A stretch of DNA of 64,000 nucleotides from Gammaproteobacteria bacterium Milos-ODIII6. Its GTDB lineage: Bacteria > Pseudomonadota > Gammaproteobacteria > Chromatiales > Chromatiaceae. Shown piece by piece: positions 1 through 8,606 of the stretch (its first letter is position 1; each line of letters opens with the position of its first letter). The stretch covers positions 2,668 through 66,667 of the forward strand of contig JAPTHR010000014.1 of the NCBI GenBank assembly GCA_029228645.1. Reading direction: 5' to 3'. The notes under the pieces are model-generated. The model made no database searches. It was not told the origin of the DNA and saw nothing but the letters and a program-made list of their open reading frames with translations. A program made the translations under genes and the position numbers.

Positions 1-211
1 TGACTTCTCTCCAGAGCGTATTGCTCATGATGGAGGAAGCACTTATCTTCGTCCAATGACTGTCCAATCAGATGGGTCCAGCTCTGTTGTCAGGTTTTTT
101 TACACTCTCAAAAAACTTCGGTTAAGTGAATGCCACAAAAAGTTAAAATATCAATGACTTATTATTCTGGCATAATAGTTGCCTATCTTTTCGTTGAAGA
201 AATGTTGAAAC
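1..211. other. AT-rich left edge, no recognised gene
   Basis: The plus-strand frame from base 2 stays open to a TGA at 155-157, giving 51 codons, so this could be the 3' end of a gene cut by the window edge. I recognise no family in it. The stretch is visibly AT-richer than the min operon and belongs with the AT-rich PEP-CTERM gene that follows. No convincing -35/-10 pair was found. Confidence 0.2.
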
Positions 212-223
212 ATGGAGAGGAAA

Positions 224-823
224 ATGAAAAAAATTGTTTGTTTACTTGCTTTGTTATTTGGAAGTGGTCTATCGAATGCTAGCATCATAAGTTTTACACC
301 TTCCGGCACATCAACCGTAAGCCAGTCAACTAATCTTTATTGGGACATGTTGTCTGATACAACTTCAACTTCGGCTTTCGGCGCTATTGGTAATTTTAAT
401 CTGACGAATCACGGTGATTTTCATTTCTTCCCCGGTGTTGCAGATATGATCAATGCCGGCACAGGAACAGGCGGAATTGACTTGGCATTAGGCACCCTGA
501 TTGGGCCTGGAAGTAACTGGTCGAATACTGACTTTTTTGTTGGTACAACTGCCTTCGGCGGAGGGTGCAGTATTGGCAATACATGTATCTACGGCTTATC
601 CTTCGATTTATCAGGTAGCACTCACTACGGCTGGGTTCAATTTTCTGAAGGCACCTCTACTCAAAGTATTCTCGGTTGGGGATATGAATCTGTTGCAGGT
701 CAATCAATTGCTGCTGGAGCAACATCTCAAGTTCCAGAGCCAGCATCACTCGCTTTGCTAGGACTCGGTTTAGCAGGAATTGGCTTTTCAAGGAAAAGAA
801 AACGGCTTAAGTATGCCGAGTAA
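224..823 (+). CDS. PEP-CTERM sorting domain protein
   Basis: About 199 residues. An N-terminal signal peptide (MKKIVCLLALLFGSGLSNA) is followed by a Ser/Thr/Gly-rich, secreted-looking body. The C-terminus is a textbook PEP-CTERM tripartite signal: VPEPAS, a short hydrophobic helix rich in Leu/Gly/Ala, and a basic tail (SRKRKR). Such proteins are exported, then recognised by an exosortase and linked to extracellular polysaccharide; no exosortase lies in this window. The ATG at 224 is chosen over the in-frame ATG at 212 because GGAGAGG (214-220) lies between them and a typical MKK signal start follows. The gene is AT-rich compared with its neighbours, consistent with transfer or a separate accessory origin. 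The specific function is unknown. Confidence 0.85.
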   Translation: MKKIVCLLALLFGSGLSNASIISFTPSGTSTVSQSTNLYWDMLSDTTSTSAFGAIGNFNLTNHGDFHFFPGVADMINAGTGTGGIDLALGTLIGPGSNWSNTDFFVGTTAFGGGCSIGNTCIYGLSFDLSGSTHYGWVQFSEGTSTQSILGWGYESVAGQSIAAGATSQVPEPASLALLGLGLAGIGFSRKRKRLKYAE

Positions 824-838
824 ACCGCAATATTAATA

Positions 839-866
839 AAGCCTCGGAATTAACCGGGGCTTTTTT
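839..866 (+). terminator. Rho-independent terminator of the PEP-CTERM gene
   Basis: AAGCCTCGG and CCGGGGCTT pair around a 6-base loop, one pair being a G-T wobble, and a run of six T follows. It lies 15 bases after the stop codon of the PEP-CTERM gene. Confidence 0.85.
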
Positions 867-1248
867 ATGCCTAACTGTCCAGTCCCGAGTGGTTATCAAA
901 TCAAAAGGGTCAAAATCAAAAGGGTCCGTTTCGATTGCTCTGCCCCAAATGCTTCCGTAGTCGACTTTGAAGACCACTCCGCGTCGGAACCCGGCGATGC
1001 TGCCGCAGTGTTGGAAGAGCACACTGCCATTGTCTATCAGCAATTCCTGTAGGACAGCTTCGTGTTGGTTGCGGTCCTTCTCGGCTGATTGAGCGCAGCG
1101 CCACCCGATGCCTTCTTCTCGGCCTCAGCTTACGTCTACTTCGGTCGCGAAGCAGCCGTCCAAAGGTCTTACCGTAGAGCGCGAACCTGGAAAAAATTGT
1201 TGACCCGAAGACCTTTTCTTTCGTCGCCGGAGCGGAGTCCAAGGGTGG
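867..1248. other. Intergenic region with decayed sequence and a short direct repeat
   Basis: No intact gene. On the minus strand a frame reads ...LLIDNGSVLFQHCG... for about 75 codons without a plausible start. It ends through a tandem repeat encoding DPFDFDPFD, i.e. two copies of GACCCTTTTGATTT (plus-strand TCAAAAGGGTC repeated near 900-926). This looks like debris of a mobile or repeat element rather than a functional gene, but I cannot name the element. Confidence 0.35.
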
Positions 1249-1286
1249 AAAAAAATGCCCGGAATCGACACAGTCGATTCCGGGCA
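1249..1286 (-). terminator. Rho-independent terminator of the min operon
   Basis: A perfect 14-bp inverted repeat (TGCCCGGAATCGAC at 1256-1269 and its complement at 1273-1286) with a 3-base loop. Read on the minus strand it is followed by seven T (plus-strand A run 1249-1255). It sits about 100 bases after the minE stop codon. Confidence 0.9.
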
Positions 1287-1383
1287 TCGATTGGAGCTCC
1301 CGGCAGGGCAGATTATCAGGAGTCCATAGTCAGAGGACCTGTGGCCGGTCGATAAAAGGCCGCTTTCGCGGGCCGGTGATCCT

Positions 1384-1635
1384 TCAACTGTCCGGCAGCA
1401 CGATATTCAGCTCCAGGATCTCCTGGTTGCCTTCCTGCTCGACCCGCACGTTGACCGCGTCCTGGTCCACGTGCACGTACTTGCGAATGACCTTGATCAG
1501 GTCGCGCTGCAATTGCGGCAGATAAGAGGGGCCAGGCCCGGCGCGGTCGTGCGCCACCAGGATCTGCAGCCGTTCCTTTGCCTTTGCGGCCGAGCCCGAC
1601 TTGCGGTTCTGTTTGAAGAAATCCAGCAGTGCCAT
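1384..1635 (-). CDS. minE: Cell division topological specificity factor MinE
   Basis: 83 residues, the usual MinE length. The N-terminal part begins MALLDFF (membrane-targeting) and carries the anti-MinCD segment with KERLQILVAHDR at about 20-31. The C-terminal half is the dimerising topological-specificity domain. MinE stimulates the MinD ATPase and drives pole-to-pole oscillation, so that the MinC/MinD inhibitor is lowest at midcell. It starts 3 bases after the minD stop codon and is followed by a strong terminator, making it the last gene of the minC-minD-minE operon. Confidence 0.97.
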   Translation of the reverse strand: MALLDFFKQNRKSGSAAKAKERLQILVAHDRAGPGPSYLPQLQRDLIKVIRKYVHVDQDAVNVRVEQEGNQEILELNIVLPDS

Positions 1636-1638
1636 GCA

Positions 1639-2448
1639 TCAACCTCCGAACAGGCGCCCGAAAAGGCCCTTTTTCCCGACCGTGGTGAAGCGGTGCGGCA
1701 GCTCCTCGCCGAGGTAGCGGTCGACCATGTCCTGGTAGGCCTGGCCGGCGTTGCTCGCCTCGTCCATGATCACCGGGACACCGGCGTTGGAGGCATTCAG
1801 CACTGACTCGGACTCCGGAATGACGCCGATCAGGTCCAGCGCCAGGATATCCTGGACGTCTTCGATGCTAAGCATTTCGCCTTTGGCGACCCGCTCTGGC
1901 GAGTAACGGGTGATCAGCAATCGCTCGCGGATCGGCTCGAGATTCTGCTCGGCGCGGCGCGACTTGCTCGAAAGGATGCCGATCATGCGGTCCGAATCGC
2001 GCACCGAGGAAACCTCGGGGTTGGTGACAACGATGGCGTCGTCCGCGAAGTACATTGCCATGGTCGCGCCTTTCTCTATCCCGGCCGGCGAGTCGCACAC
2101 GATGTAATCGTGGCTCTCCGCCAGTTCGTCCAGCACCTTGCCCACGCCCTCCAGGCTCAGGGCGTCCTTGTCGCGTGTCTGCGAGGCCGCCAGGATCGAG
2201 AGATTCGGCTGACGCTTGTCCCGGATCAACGCCTGACGCAGCCCGGCCTCGCCCTGGATCACGTTGACCAGGTCGAAGACCACCCGACGCTCGCAGCCCA
2301 TCACCAGGTCGAGGTTGCGCAAGCCGACATCAAAATCGATAACCGCGGTACGGTGTCCACGCGCGGCCAGGCCTGTTGCCAGGGCGGCACTGGTGGTGGT
2401 CTTGCCCACGCCACCCTTGCCAGAGGTTACAACGATGATTCTTGCCAA
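1639..2448 (-). CDS. minD: Septum site-determining ATPase MinD
   Basis: 269 residues from a TTG start at 2448, matching the family length of about 270. The start is chosen because LARIIVVTSGKGGVGKTTT must begin the protein, and GGGAG lies seven bases upstream. An in-frame ATG at 2520 would add 24 unrelated residues and run into minC. The deviant Walker A motif KGGVGKTT is at about 11-18, and the C-terminus ends with the amphipathic membrane-targeting helix GLFGRLFGG. MinD binds the membrane in its ATP form, recruits MinC, and is released by MinE. It lies between minC (68-base gap) and minE (3-base gap). Confidence 0.96.
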   Translation of the reverse strand: MARIIVVTSGKGGVGKTTTSAALATGLAARGHRTAVIDFDVGLRNLDLVMGCERRVVFDLVNVIQGEAGLRQALIRDKRQPNLSILAASQTRDKDALSLEGVGKVLDELAESHDYIVCDSPAGIEKGATMAMYFADDAIVVTNPEVSSVRDSDRMIGILSSKSRRAEQNLEPIRERLLITRYSPERVAKGEMLSIEDVQDILALDLIGVIPESESVLNASNAGVPVIMDEASNAGQAYQDMVDRYLGEELPHRFTTVGKKGLFGRLFGG

Positions 2449-2516
2449 CTGAATACTCCCGTGTTGGTCTGTGAAGAGAGAAGACTGTTCGTTAGCGACG
2501 GCGCCTGCCGCCGTTC

Positions 2517-3266
2517 TCACAAGGAATCGAAGCGCAGCGCATCCTGGTCCAGTCGGATCTGAACGGAACGTCCCATGAACTGTGATGGCAGGTCCTCGTT
2601 CACCTTGTAACGACCGGCGATCGCCACCAGTTCCGCGCCGAACTGACGGCAGAAGATGCGCGCCAAGGGATTGTCGCGCACACCCGCGAGCATCCGCCCG
2701 CGCACCGGGCCGTAGGCGTGAATATTGCCATCCGCCATCACCTCCGCGCCGGAACTCACCCCGGCCAGCAGCACGAGGTCGCCGCCGCGAGCGTAGATGC
2801 GTTGTCCGGAACGCACCGGTTGGTCGACGACGAGCGTTGCCGCGTTGGCTTCGCCGGGCTTCCCGGCGGGCATCGGCGCGTCTGCCGCCGCATTCCCGAC
2901 CGGCGGCTCGCGACGTCGCGGGCGCAGGTTGGGCATGATCGCCAGCTCCAGGAGCTGGGCCTGCTCGCGCAATTCCTCCGAGGCGCCGCGCACTCCGACC
3001 GGGATCAGGCCGTAACCGCGGATCATGCCGACGATCACGGGGAAGCTGTGCGGCGACTGCCCGGACGGGTAGCGGCTCAGGTCGATGACCACGGGCGCCT
3101 GGTCGAAGAAGCGCGGCAGGCGCGCGACCTGCTCGGACAGGAAGGCATCCAGCGCATCGGCGTCGTCCTGGCGAATCAAAAGGCAGGGCAGGGTGTATTG
3201 CCCGGCCCGAAAATCAAAGGCGGCCGCTACGGCTGCCCCCTGGGCCTGGTCATTCGCTTGGGTCAT
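2517..3266 (-). CDS. minC: Septum site-determining protein MinC
   Basis: 249 residues. The N-terminal domain (about 1-115) would antagonise FtsZ polymers. A Pro/Ala-rich linker follows, and the C-terminal beta-helix domain (about 145-249) contains the conserved run DGNIHAYGPVRGRMLAG that binds MinD and septal components. The ATG at 3266 (MTQANDQ) is preferred over the much longer open frame reaching 3971, whose extra part is Arg/Ala/Gly-rich shadow of rnd. The Shine-Dalgarno sequence is weak (CCAGG just upstream). First gene of the min operon. Confidence 0.93.
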   Translation of the reverse strand: MTQANDQAQGAAVAAAFDFRAGQYTLPCLLIRQDDADALDAFLSEQVARLPRFFDQAPVVIDLSRYPSGQSPHSFPVIVGMIRGYGLIPVGVRGASEELREQAQLLELAIMPNLRPRRREPPVGNAAADAPMPAGKPGEANAATLVVDQPVRSGQRIYARGGDLVLLAGVSSGAEVMADGNIHAYGPVRGRMLAGVRDNPLARIFCRQFGAELVAIAGRYKVNEDLPSQFMGRSVQIRLDQDALRFDSL

Positions 3267-3352
3267 GCCTGGAACCGCTCCGGCGTATTCGACGAGAAAA
3301 AACAGGATCGGGATTCTATCCGAAACGGCTCGCCCGCAGGAGCCGGCCCGCG

Positions 3353-4501
3353 CTACTGAACGAGTTGAAAGGCGCCGTCCCGTAATTGCAGTGTGAGGTC
3401 GCCATCGCGCAGCTGCGTCAGCGGTTCGCCCGCCACCGCACGGCGCCAACCGCTCAGAAGGGCGCAATCCGACTCGCCCCGCACCAGTTGCTGCAGGTCC
3501 TTGTGGGTGGCTATCGCCTGGGGCGAGAGCTGGTGCTCGGCGGCGATCAGGCGCAGCGCAGCGCCGAGGTAGTCGACCATGACCTCCTGCTGCACCGTCA
3601 GCGGCTTGGGGCGCCGTTTCTCCACCGGCCACTCTTCCTTCGGGCGCTCCATTCCGGCGAGGACCAGGTCGAGCAGCTGGCGACCCTCCTTGCGCACCAG
3701 GCCGGCGTCCATGCCGCGGACGTTTGCCAGGGCCTCCAGTTTGCGCGGCTGGCGGCGGCAGAGCTCGAGCATGATGTCGTCTTTCAACAGCCACTTGCGC
3801 GGCAGGTCGCGCCTGCGCGCTTCGATCTCGCGCCACTCCGCCAGCAATTGCAGGATGGCGAGCTGCCGCCCGCGCAGGTGCTGGCGACCCTTGACCCGCT
3901 TCCATGCCGTGCTGGGTTCGGGCGCGTAGGTTGCCGGATCGGCCAGGGTCGCGAAATCGGCCGCCAGCCACTGCAGGCGCTCGCGGTCGGACAAGCGCCC
4001 GCGCATCTCCAGGTAGAGCTGGCCGAGGTAGATCACATCGTCCAGGGCGTAGCGCAGTTGCTGCTCCTGCAACGGGCGCGCCGACCAGTCAGTGCGCGAC
4101 TGATCCTTGGGAAGATCCACCTCGAGTACCTGATTGACCAGGTTGGCGTAGCCCACTTGATCCCCGTGGCCGAGCAGTGCGGCGGCGGGCTGGGTATCGA
4201 ACAATGGCAGCGGGAACTGCTGCCAGTCGTGCCAGAAGATCTCGAGGTCCTGGCGCGCGGCATGGAAGACCTTGAGGATGCTGCCGTCGAACAGGACATC
4301 GAGGAAAGGCTGCATGTCTTCCAGTCGCAGCGGATCCACGCAAGCGGCGATCTCGCCATTGCAGACCTGGATCAGGCACAGTCGCGGATAGTAGGTGCGT
4401 TCGCGGATGAACTCGGTGTCGACCGCCAGCCATTCGCTGCCGCGCAGCTGTTCACATAGTTGCTGCAGGGCGTCCTGGGTATCGATAAGGTATTCTTGCA
4501 T
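3353..4501 (-). CDS. rnd: Ribonuclease D
   Basis: 382 residues. A DEDDy 3'-5' exonuclease domain comes first: VDTEF (D28/E30), then FHAARQDLEIF, then YALDDVIYL supplying the remaining acidic residues and the Tyr. HRDC-like helical domains follow in the C-terminal half. RNase D trims 3' ends of tRNA precursors and other small RNAs. The ATG at 4501 (MQEYLIDTQ) is chosen because the 38 codons upstream are unrelated to the family and read into the divergent gene. It is transcribed away from the membrane protein at 4543, leaving about 41 bases for both promoters. Confidence 0.95.
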   Translation of the reverse strand: MQEYLIDTQDALQQLCEQLRGSEWLAVDTEFIRERTYYPRLCLIQVCNGEIAACVDPLRLEDMQPFLDVLFDGSILKVFHAARQDLEIFWHDWQQFPLPLFDTQPAAALLGHGDQVGYANLVNQVLEVDLPKDQSRTDWSARPLQEQQLRYALDDVIYLGQLYLEMRGRLSDRERLQWLAADFATLADPATYAPEPSTAWKRVKGRQHLRGRQLAILQLLAEWREIEARRRDLPRKWLLKDDIMLELCRRQPRKLEALANVRGMDAGLVRKEGRQLLDLVLAGMERPKEEWPVEKRRPKPLTVQQEVMVDYLGAALRLIAAEHQLSPQAIATHKDLQQLVRGESDCALLSGWRRAVAGEPLTQLRDGDLTLQLRDGAFQLVQ

Positions 4502-4542
4502 CGGTCCATCCGTTTCGGGGCCGAAAGCATAACATCTGGTTG

Positions 4543-5058
4543 ATGAACGATTTGACCCGCTTCTTCTGGCAGCTGTGCCTGTTGCGCCGTACCCCCGGCG
4601 ACCTGCCCCGGTCACCCTGGTTGCTGCAATGGCTGTTGTTGCTGAACCTGCTGATCAACACCCTGCTCGGCGTGCCGGTATTCGGGCCCGGGGCGTCGCT
4701 GCTGGCGGCGCTGGTGGAGCTGCTGCTCAGCGCCGGCCTGCTGTTCGCCGCCCTGCAGGTACGCGGGCGGGCTGAGCGCTGGCTGCAGTCCTATGCGGCG
4801 CTGCTCGGGGCGGGCGTGGTGCTCGGCGGGATCGCGCTCGTGTACCGCAACCTGCTGGGGTTGCTGGGCGTCGAGATGACCGCGCTTCCGGACCTGATGT
4901 TGTTCGTCTGGAGTATCGTGGTGATGGCGCACGTGCTGCGGCATGCCCTGGATATCGGCCTGGCCGCGTCGGTGTTGATCGTGCTCGCCTACACCATGTT
5001 CCTGTTTGGCCTGATTGCGCAATGGTTTGCGCCGGAACTGGCTGCCAACCCCACCTGA
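4543..5058 (+). CDS. Small inner-membrane protein, unknown function
   Basis: 171 residues, nearly all hydrophobic, with about four predicted membrane segments (roughly residues 25-45, 52-72, 85-105 and 125-160). No catalytic motif was seen and no family is named with confidence; a Yip1-like fold is one possibility. The ATG at 4543 is used, and a TTG lies one codon earlier. It precedes mpl by 11 bases and is probably cotranscribed with mpl and ubiX. Confidence 0.75.
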   Translation: MNDLTRFFWQLCLLRRTPGDLPRSPWLLQWLLLLNLLINTLLGVPVFGPGASLLAALVELLLSAGLLFAALQVRGRAERWLQSYAALLGAGVVLGGIALVYRNLLGLLGVEMTALPDLMLFVWSIVVMAHVLRHALDIGLAASVLIVLAYTMFLFGLIAQWFAPELAANPT

Positions 5059-5069
5059 GTCGTCCCGTC

Positions 5070-6440
5070 ATGCACATCCACATCCTCGGTATCTGCGGCA
5101 CCTTCATGGGGGGGATTGCCCTGATCGCCCGCGAACTGGGGCACGAGGTGTCGGGTTCGGATGCGAATGTCTATCCGCCCATGAGCACCCAGCTGCAGGA
5201 GGCGGGTATCACCCTCATGCCGGGCTACAAGCCGGAACATCTGCAGCCGGCCCCCGACAGGGTGGTCGTGGGCAATGCCCTGTCGCGCGGTAACCCCGCG
5301 GTGGAATACATGCTGGACGCGGGCCTGAGCTACACCTCCGGTCCGCAGTGGCTGGCGGAACAGGTCCTGGCGGATCGCTGGGTGCTGGCGGTGGCCGGCA
5401 CACATGGCAAGACGACCACGAGCGCCATGCTGGCCTGGATACTCGAGGATGCGGGATTGAATCCCGGCTTCCTGATCGGGGGCGTGCCGCAGAATTTCGG
5501 CATCTCCGCGCGCGCGGGCAGCAGCCCCTTCTTCGTGGTCGAGGCGGACGAATACGACACCGCGTTCTTCGACAAGCGCTCCAAGTTCGTGCACTACCAT
5601 CCGCGTACCCTGGTCATGAGCAACCTCGAGTTCGACCATGCCGATATCTTCGACGACCTGGCGGCCATCCAGACCCAGTTCCATCACCTGGTGCGCACCG
5701 TGCCCGGGAGCGGCCTGATCATCAGTCCGCTCAACGAGGGCAATTTGCACGAGGTATTGGACATGGGCTGCTGGACTCCGCTGGAACACTTCGATCAGCA
5801 GATGGAGGCCACCTGGCGGGTGTCCGGGGTCAGCGCGGACGGCAGCGCCTTTGACGTGATCTGCGAGGGCCGGACCGTGGGGCGGGTCGCATGGGCGCTG
5901 ACGGGCAGGCACAACATCGCCAACGCGCTGGCGGCGATTGCGGCCGCGCGGCACGCGGGCGTGCCCCCGGATGTGGCCGCGGATGCGCTGTGTCGTTTCC
6001 GCAATGTGCGACGCCGTATGGAACTGCGAGGCGAGGTCGGCGGCATACGGGTGTTCGACGACTTCGCCCATCACCCGACGGCGATCGAGACGACCCTGGC
6101 CGGACTGCGTGCCCAGGTGGGGCAGGGGCGTATCCACGCGGTGCTCGAACCGCGCTCCAACACCATGCGCATGGGGGTGCTTGCCGGCCGCCTGGCCGAT
6201 GCGCTTCGGCAGGCGGATACGGTACAGGTGTTCGTGCCCCCCGACCTCGCCTGGGATGCCGCTGCGGTGCTGGCGCCACTCGGGGACAGACTGCAGGTCG
6301 CCGCCAGCACGGACGAGATCGTGAACCGTCTGAGCGGGACGGCGAAGGCCGGCGACACCATCCTGGTGATGAGCAATGGCGGTTTCGAGGGCATCCACGG
6401 TCGCATCCTGGACGCATTGAAACAAAGGGAGAGCGCATGA
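5070..6440 (+). CDS. mpl: UDP-N-acetylmuramate:L-Ala-gamma-D-Glu-meso-DAP ligase
   Basis: 456 residues. Mpl reattaches recovered murein tripeptide to UDP-MurNAc in peptidoglycan recycling, using ATP in the cytoplasm. The N-terminal Rossmann-like loop HILGICGTFMGG is typical of Mpl/MurC, the ATP loop AGTHGKTTT is at 109-117, and the Mur ligase central and C-terminal domains follow (for example NHxR-like RHNIANALAA and the EPRSNTMRMG loop). The start at 5070 leaves out 16 codons that overlap the upstream gene. Its stop overlaps the ubiX start (ATGA). Confidence 0.96.
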   Translation: MHIHILGICGTFMGGIALIARELGHEVSGSDANVYPPMSTQLQEAGITLMPGYKPEHLQPAPDRVVVGNALSRGNPAVEYMLDAGLSYTSGPQWLAEQVLADRWVLAVAGTHGKTTTSAMLAWILEDAGLNPGFLIGGVPQNFGISARAGSSPFFVVEADEYDTAFFDKRSKFVHYHPRTLVMSNLEFDHADIFDDLAAIQTQFHHLVRTVPGSGLIISPLNEGNLHEVLDMGCWTPLEHFDQQMEATWRVSGVSADGSAFDVICEGRTVGRVAWALTGRHNIANALAAIAAARHAGVPPDVAADALCRFRNVRRRMELRGEVGGIRVFDDFAHHPTAIETTLAGLRAQVGQGRIHAVLEPRSNTMRMGVLAGRLADALRQADTVQVFVPPDLAWDAAAVLAPLGDRLQVAASTDEIVNRLSGTAKAGDTILVMSNGGFEGIHGRILDALKQRESA

Positions 6441-7051
6441 ACGAGGCGATTGCAGTGGCCGTGACCGGGGCATCCGGGACGCAGTATGGGCTGCGCCTGA
6501 TCGAGTGCCTGTTGCAGGCGGGGCGTGAGGTGCAGCTGATGATCTCGCAGGCCGGCCAGGTGGTCATCAATATGGAGACCGACCTGCAGCTGCCATCCGG
6601 GAGTGCCGAGGCCGAAGCCTACCTGACCCGGCACTTTGGCTGTGAGGCGGGCCGGCTGCGCGTTTTCGGCCGACAGCAATGGCTCGCGCCGGTCGCCAGC
6701 GGCACCAATCCGCCACGCGCCATGGTCGTCTGCCCCTGCACCACCGGCACCCTGGCCTCGGTCGCGGGCGGGATCTGCAATGACCTGATCGACCGGGCCG
6801 CCGACGTCGCGCTCAAGGAGAAACGGCCGCTCATCCTGGTGGTGCGCGAAACACCGTTCTCGACCATCCACCTGCAGAACATGCTGACCCTGGCGCAGGC
6901 CGGGGCCACCATCCTGCCGGCCAACCCGGGGTTCTACTTCCGCCCCGAGACGGTGGACGAAATCGTCGATTTCATCGTCGCGCGAGTGCTCGACCACCTC
7001 CAGGTGCCGCATGAACTTGGCCGGCGTTGGGGCGAGCGCACGGAATCGTGA
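6437..7051 (+). CDS. ubiX: UbiX flavin prenyltransferase
   Basis: 204 residues. UbiX joins a dimethylallyl group to FMN, making the prenylated flavin cofactor used by UbiD decarboxylases in ubiquinone synthesis. The N-terminal flavin-binding motif is AVTGASGTQYGLRL, and the family signatures VCPCTTGTLASVAGGICNDLI and RPLILVVRETPFSTIHLQNM are present. Its ATG overlaps the mpl stop by 4 bases, so it is translationally coupled and in the same operon. Confidence 0.96.
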   Translation: MNEAIAVAVTGASGTQYGLRLIECLLQAGREVQLMISQAGQVVINMETDLQLPSGSAEAEAYLTRHFGCEAGRLRVFGRQQWLAPVASGTNPPRAMVVCPCTTGTLASVAGGICNDLIDRAADVALKEKRPLILVVRETPFSTIHLQNMLTLAQAGATILPANPGFYFRPETVDEIVDFIVARVLDHLQVPHELGRRWGERTES

Positions 7052-7340
7052 TCTGCCGCAAGGACGGCAGGCACCTGATCGTCGAGCTGAAAAACGATGC
7101 GCTCAGCGATCAGCGAGGACCTCGACCGCCTCACCAAGGGCGAGCGCCCACTCACGCCCGAAGGCCGCAAGGCCGCGGCACTCAACCCTGAGGTGCTGCA
7201 CTAGCTGTGATCTTCGCCGCCGGAGCGTTGGCAGAGAATGCGCTGGATGAGACGCGGGCATTTGGGCAGGAAGTGCAATACGGCAGTCCGTAGCCCCGCT
7301 GTATGTATGAAGAGTTGCATTGAAGCGGATGGCGGCCTTC
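7052..7340. other. Gene debris downstream of ubiX
   Basis: No intact gene. Two plus-strand frames look like broken coding sequence: ICRKDGRHLIVELKND (about 7052-7100), then, after a frame change, ISEDLDRLTKGERPLTPEG ending at a TAG at 7202-7204. A third fragment, VIFAAGALAENALDETRAFG, follows. The origin is not identified. It marks the left border of the accessory Fic/methyltransferase patch. Confidence 0.3.
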
Positions 7341-7380
7341 CTTATTTCAAATAAAGATAATAAGAAGAGAATATTTATTC

Positions 7381-7423
7381 TATAATTCAAAAAATGAAAA
7401 TAAGAGGGCAAGGGAATTGCCCT
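7381..7423 (+). promoter_or_regulatory. Candidate promoter and operator of the Fic gene
   Basis: An AT-rich leader contains an exact TATAAT (7381-7386) 63 bases before the fic start; no good -35 was found. Just downstream lies a perfect inverted repeat, AGGGCAA (7405-7411) and TTGCCCT (7417-7423) around GGGAA, which is a possible repressor site or RNA hairpin. The Fic protein carries a C-terminal DNA-binding-like region, so autoregulation is possible but unproven. Confidence 0.4.
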
Positions 7424-7448
7424 TATCTCGTACTTCAAGGAGTCAGAA

Positions 7449-8606
7449 ATGAGCAGAAGCGGCACCTTCCGAAAAACCCTACAGGGCTATAAGGCCTTTT
7501 TCCCGGCCCCATTGCCGCCCGAACCGGCGCTGCAACTGGATGGAGAGCTGAGTCTGCTGTTGTCCCGTGCTGACAGGGCGCTCGGCGCGATCAACACCAT
7601 CGCCAGCGTACTGCCGAGCCCCGAGCTGTTTGTCGCCATGTTCATTCAGAAGGAGGCCTTGCTCAGCTCGCAGATCGAAGGCACACAATCATCTTTGGTT
7701 GATGTTCTCGGGCTCGACGAGGAAACCGAGCCGACCGTCGACCTGGGTGAGGTCATCAACTACGTCCAGGCCATGAATTTCGGCCTGGAACGCATCCGCA
7801 GCGACGAATTCCCGATGTCGCTGCGTCTGCTGCGCGAGATCCATGCTGTACTCATGCAACAGGTGCGCGGTGGCAAGGACGCTCTGACGCCCGGTGAACT
7901 CCGTCAAAGCCAGAACTGGATCGGCGGGTCCAACCTGCGCAACGCCCGCTTCGTGCCGCCACCGGTTGAGGCCATGCACGAGGCGCTGCACGCGCTGGAA
8001 AACTACCTGCACGCGGAAAGCGAGTTGCCGGTGTTGGTGCGCTGTGCCCTCATCCATTTCCAGTTCGAAACCATCCACCCATTCAACGACGGCAACGGTC
8101 GCCTCGGGCGGTTGCTGATCACCTTGTACCTAGTATGGCGCGGGGTACTCGACGAGCCGATGCTGTATCTGAGCGCCTATCTCAAGGTCCATCAACAGGA
8201 ATACTACGACCGCCTCACCCAGGTGCGGGTGGATGGCAACTACGAGGCCTGGGTGCGCTTCTTTCTGGAGGGTGTGGTGGTCGTATCCAACCAGGTGGTC
8301 AGCACCACCCGTCGAATTCAGCGCCTCGAGCGTGACGATACCGATCGGTTGATCCAGTCCAGCGTCGGACCTTCGGGGGTGATGTTACTGCGTCTGCTGA
8401 TGCGTCAGCCCGTGGTGCGTGTGAAAGATGTGCAGCAGGCCCTGGGGGTGAGTTACAACAAGGCCAACACCCTGATCACCGAGGCGGAGCGCATCGGTAT
8501 CCTGCAGCAGATCACGCCGGGGCGGCGTAACCGCAAATTCAAGTACAAGGCCTACATCGACATCCTTTCCGAAGGCACCGAACTGCAATTGAGCGATCAG
8601 GCATGA
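7449..8606 (+). CDS. Fic family protein (putative AMP transferase)
   Basis: 385 residues. The order is an N-terminal Fic/DOC helical domain, the catalytic loop HPFNDGNGRLGR (about 218-229), and a C-terminal winged-helix-like region (VRVKDVQQALGVSYNKANTLI). The catalytic His and the Asn/Arg residues are intact. SSQIEG near residue 78 fits the inhibitory motif S/TxxxE(G/N) N-terminal to the Fic core, so this is a class II enzyme expected to be autoinhibited. Fic enzymes usually transfer AMP from ATP to Tyr, Ser or Thr of target proteins. The start has AAGGAG at 7437-7442. Its TGA overlaps the ATG of the broken DNA methyltransferase gene, so the two were once one operon. Confidence 0.9.
   Translation: MSRSGTFRKTLQGYKAFFPAPLPPEPALQLDGELSLLLSRADRALGAINTIASVLPSPELFVAMFIQKEALLSSQIEGTQSSLVDVLGLDEETEPTVDLGEVINYVQAMNFGLERIRSDEFPMSLRLLREIHAVLMQQVRGGKDALTPGELRQSQNWIGGSNLRNARFVPPPVEAMHEALHALENYLHAESELPVLVRCALIHFQFETIHPFNDGNGRLGRLLITLYLVWRGVLDEPMLYLSAYLKVHQQEYYDRLTQVRVDGNYEAWVRFFLEGVVVVSNQVVSTTRRIQRLERDDTDRLIQSSVGPSGVMLLRLLMRQPVVRVKDVQQALGVSYNKANTLITEAERIGILQQITPGRRNRKFKYKAYIDILSEGTELQLSDQA

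Noticed and set aside
2449-2520. ATG at 2520 as the minD start
   Set aside because: It would add 24 non-family residues; the TTG at 2448 with GGGAG upstream gives the normal N-terminus.
4989-6473. 494-codon minus-strand frame opposite mpl
   Set aside because: Antisense shadow of mpl; composition is His/Arg/Gln-rich with no domain.
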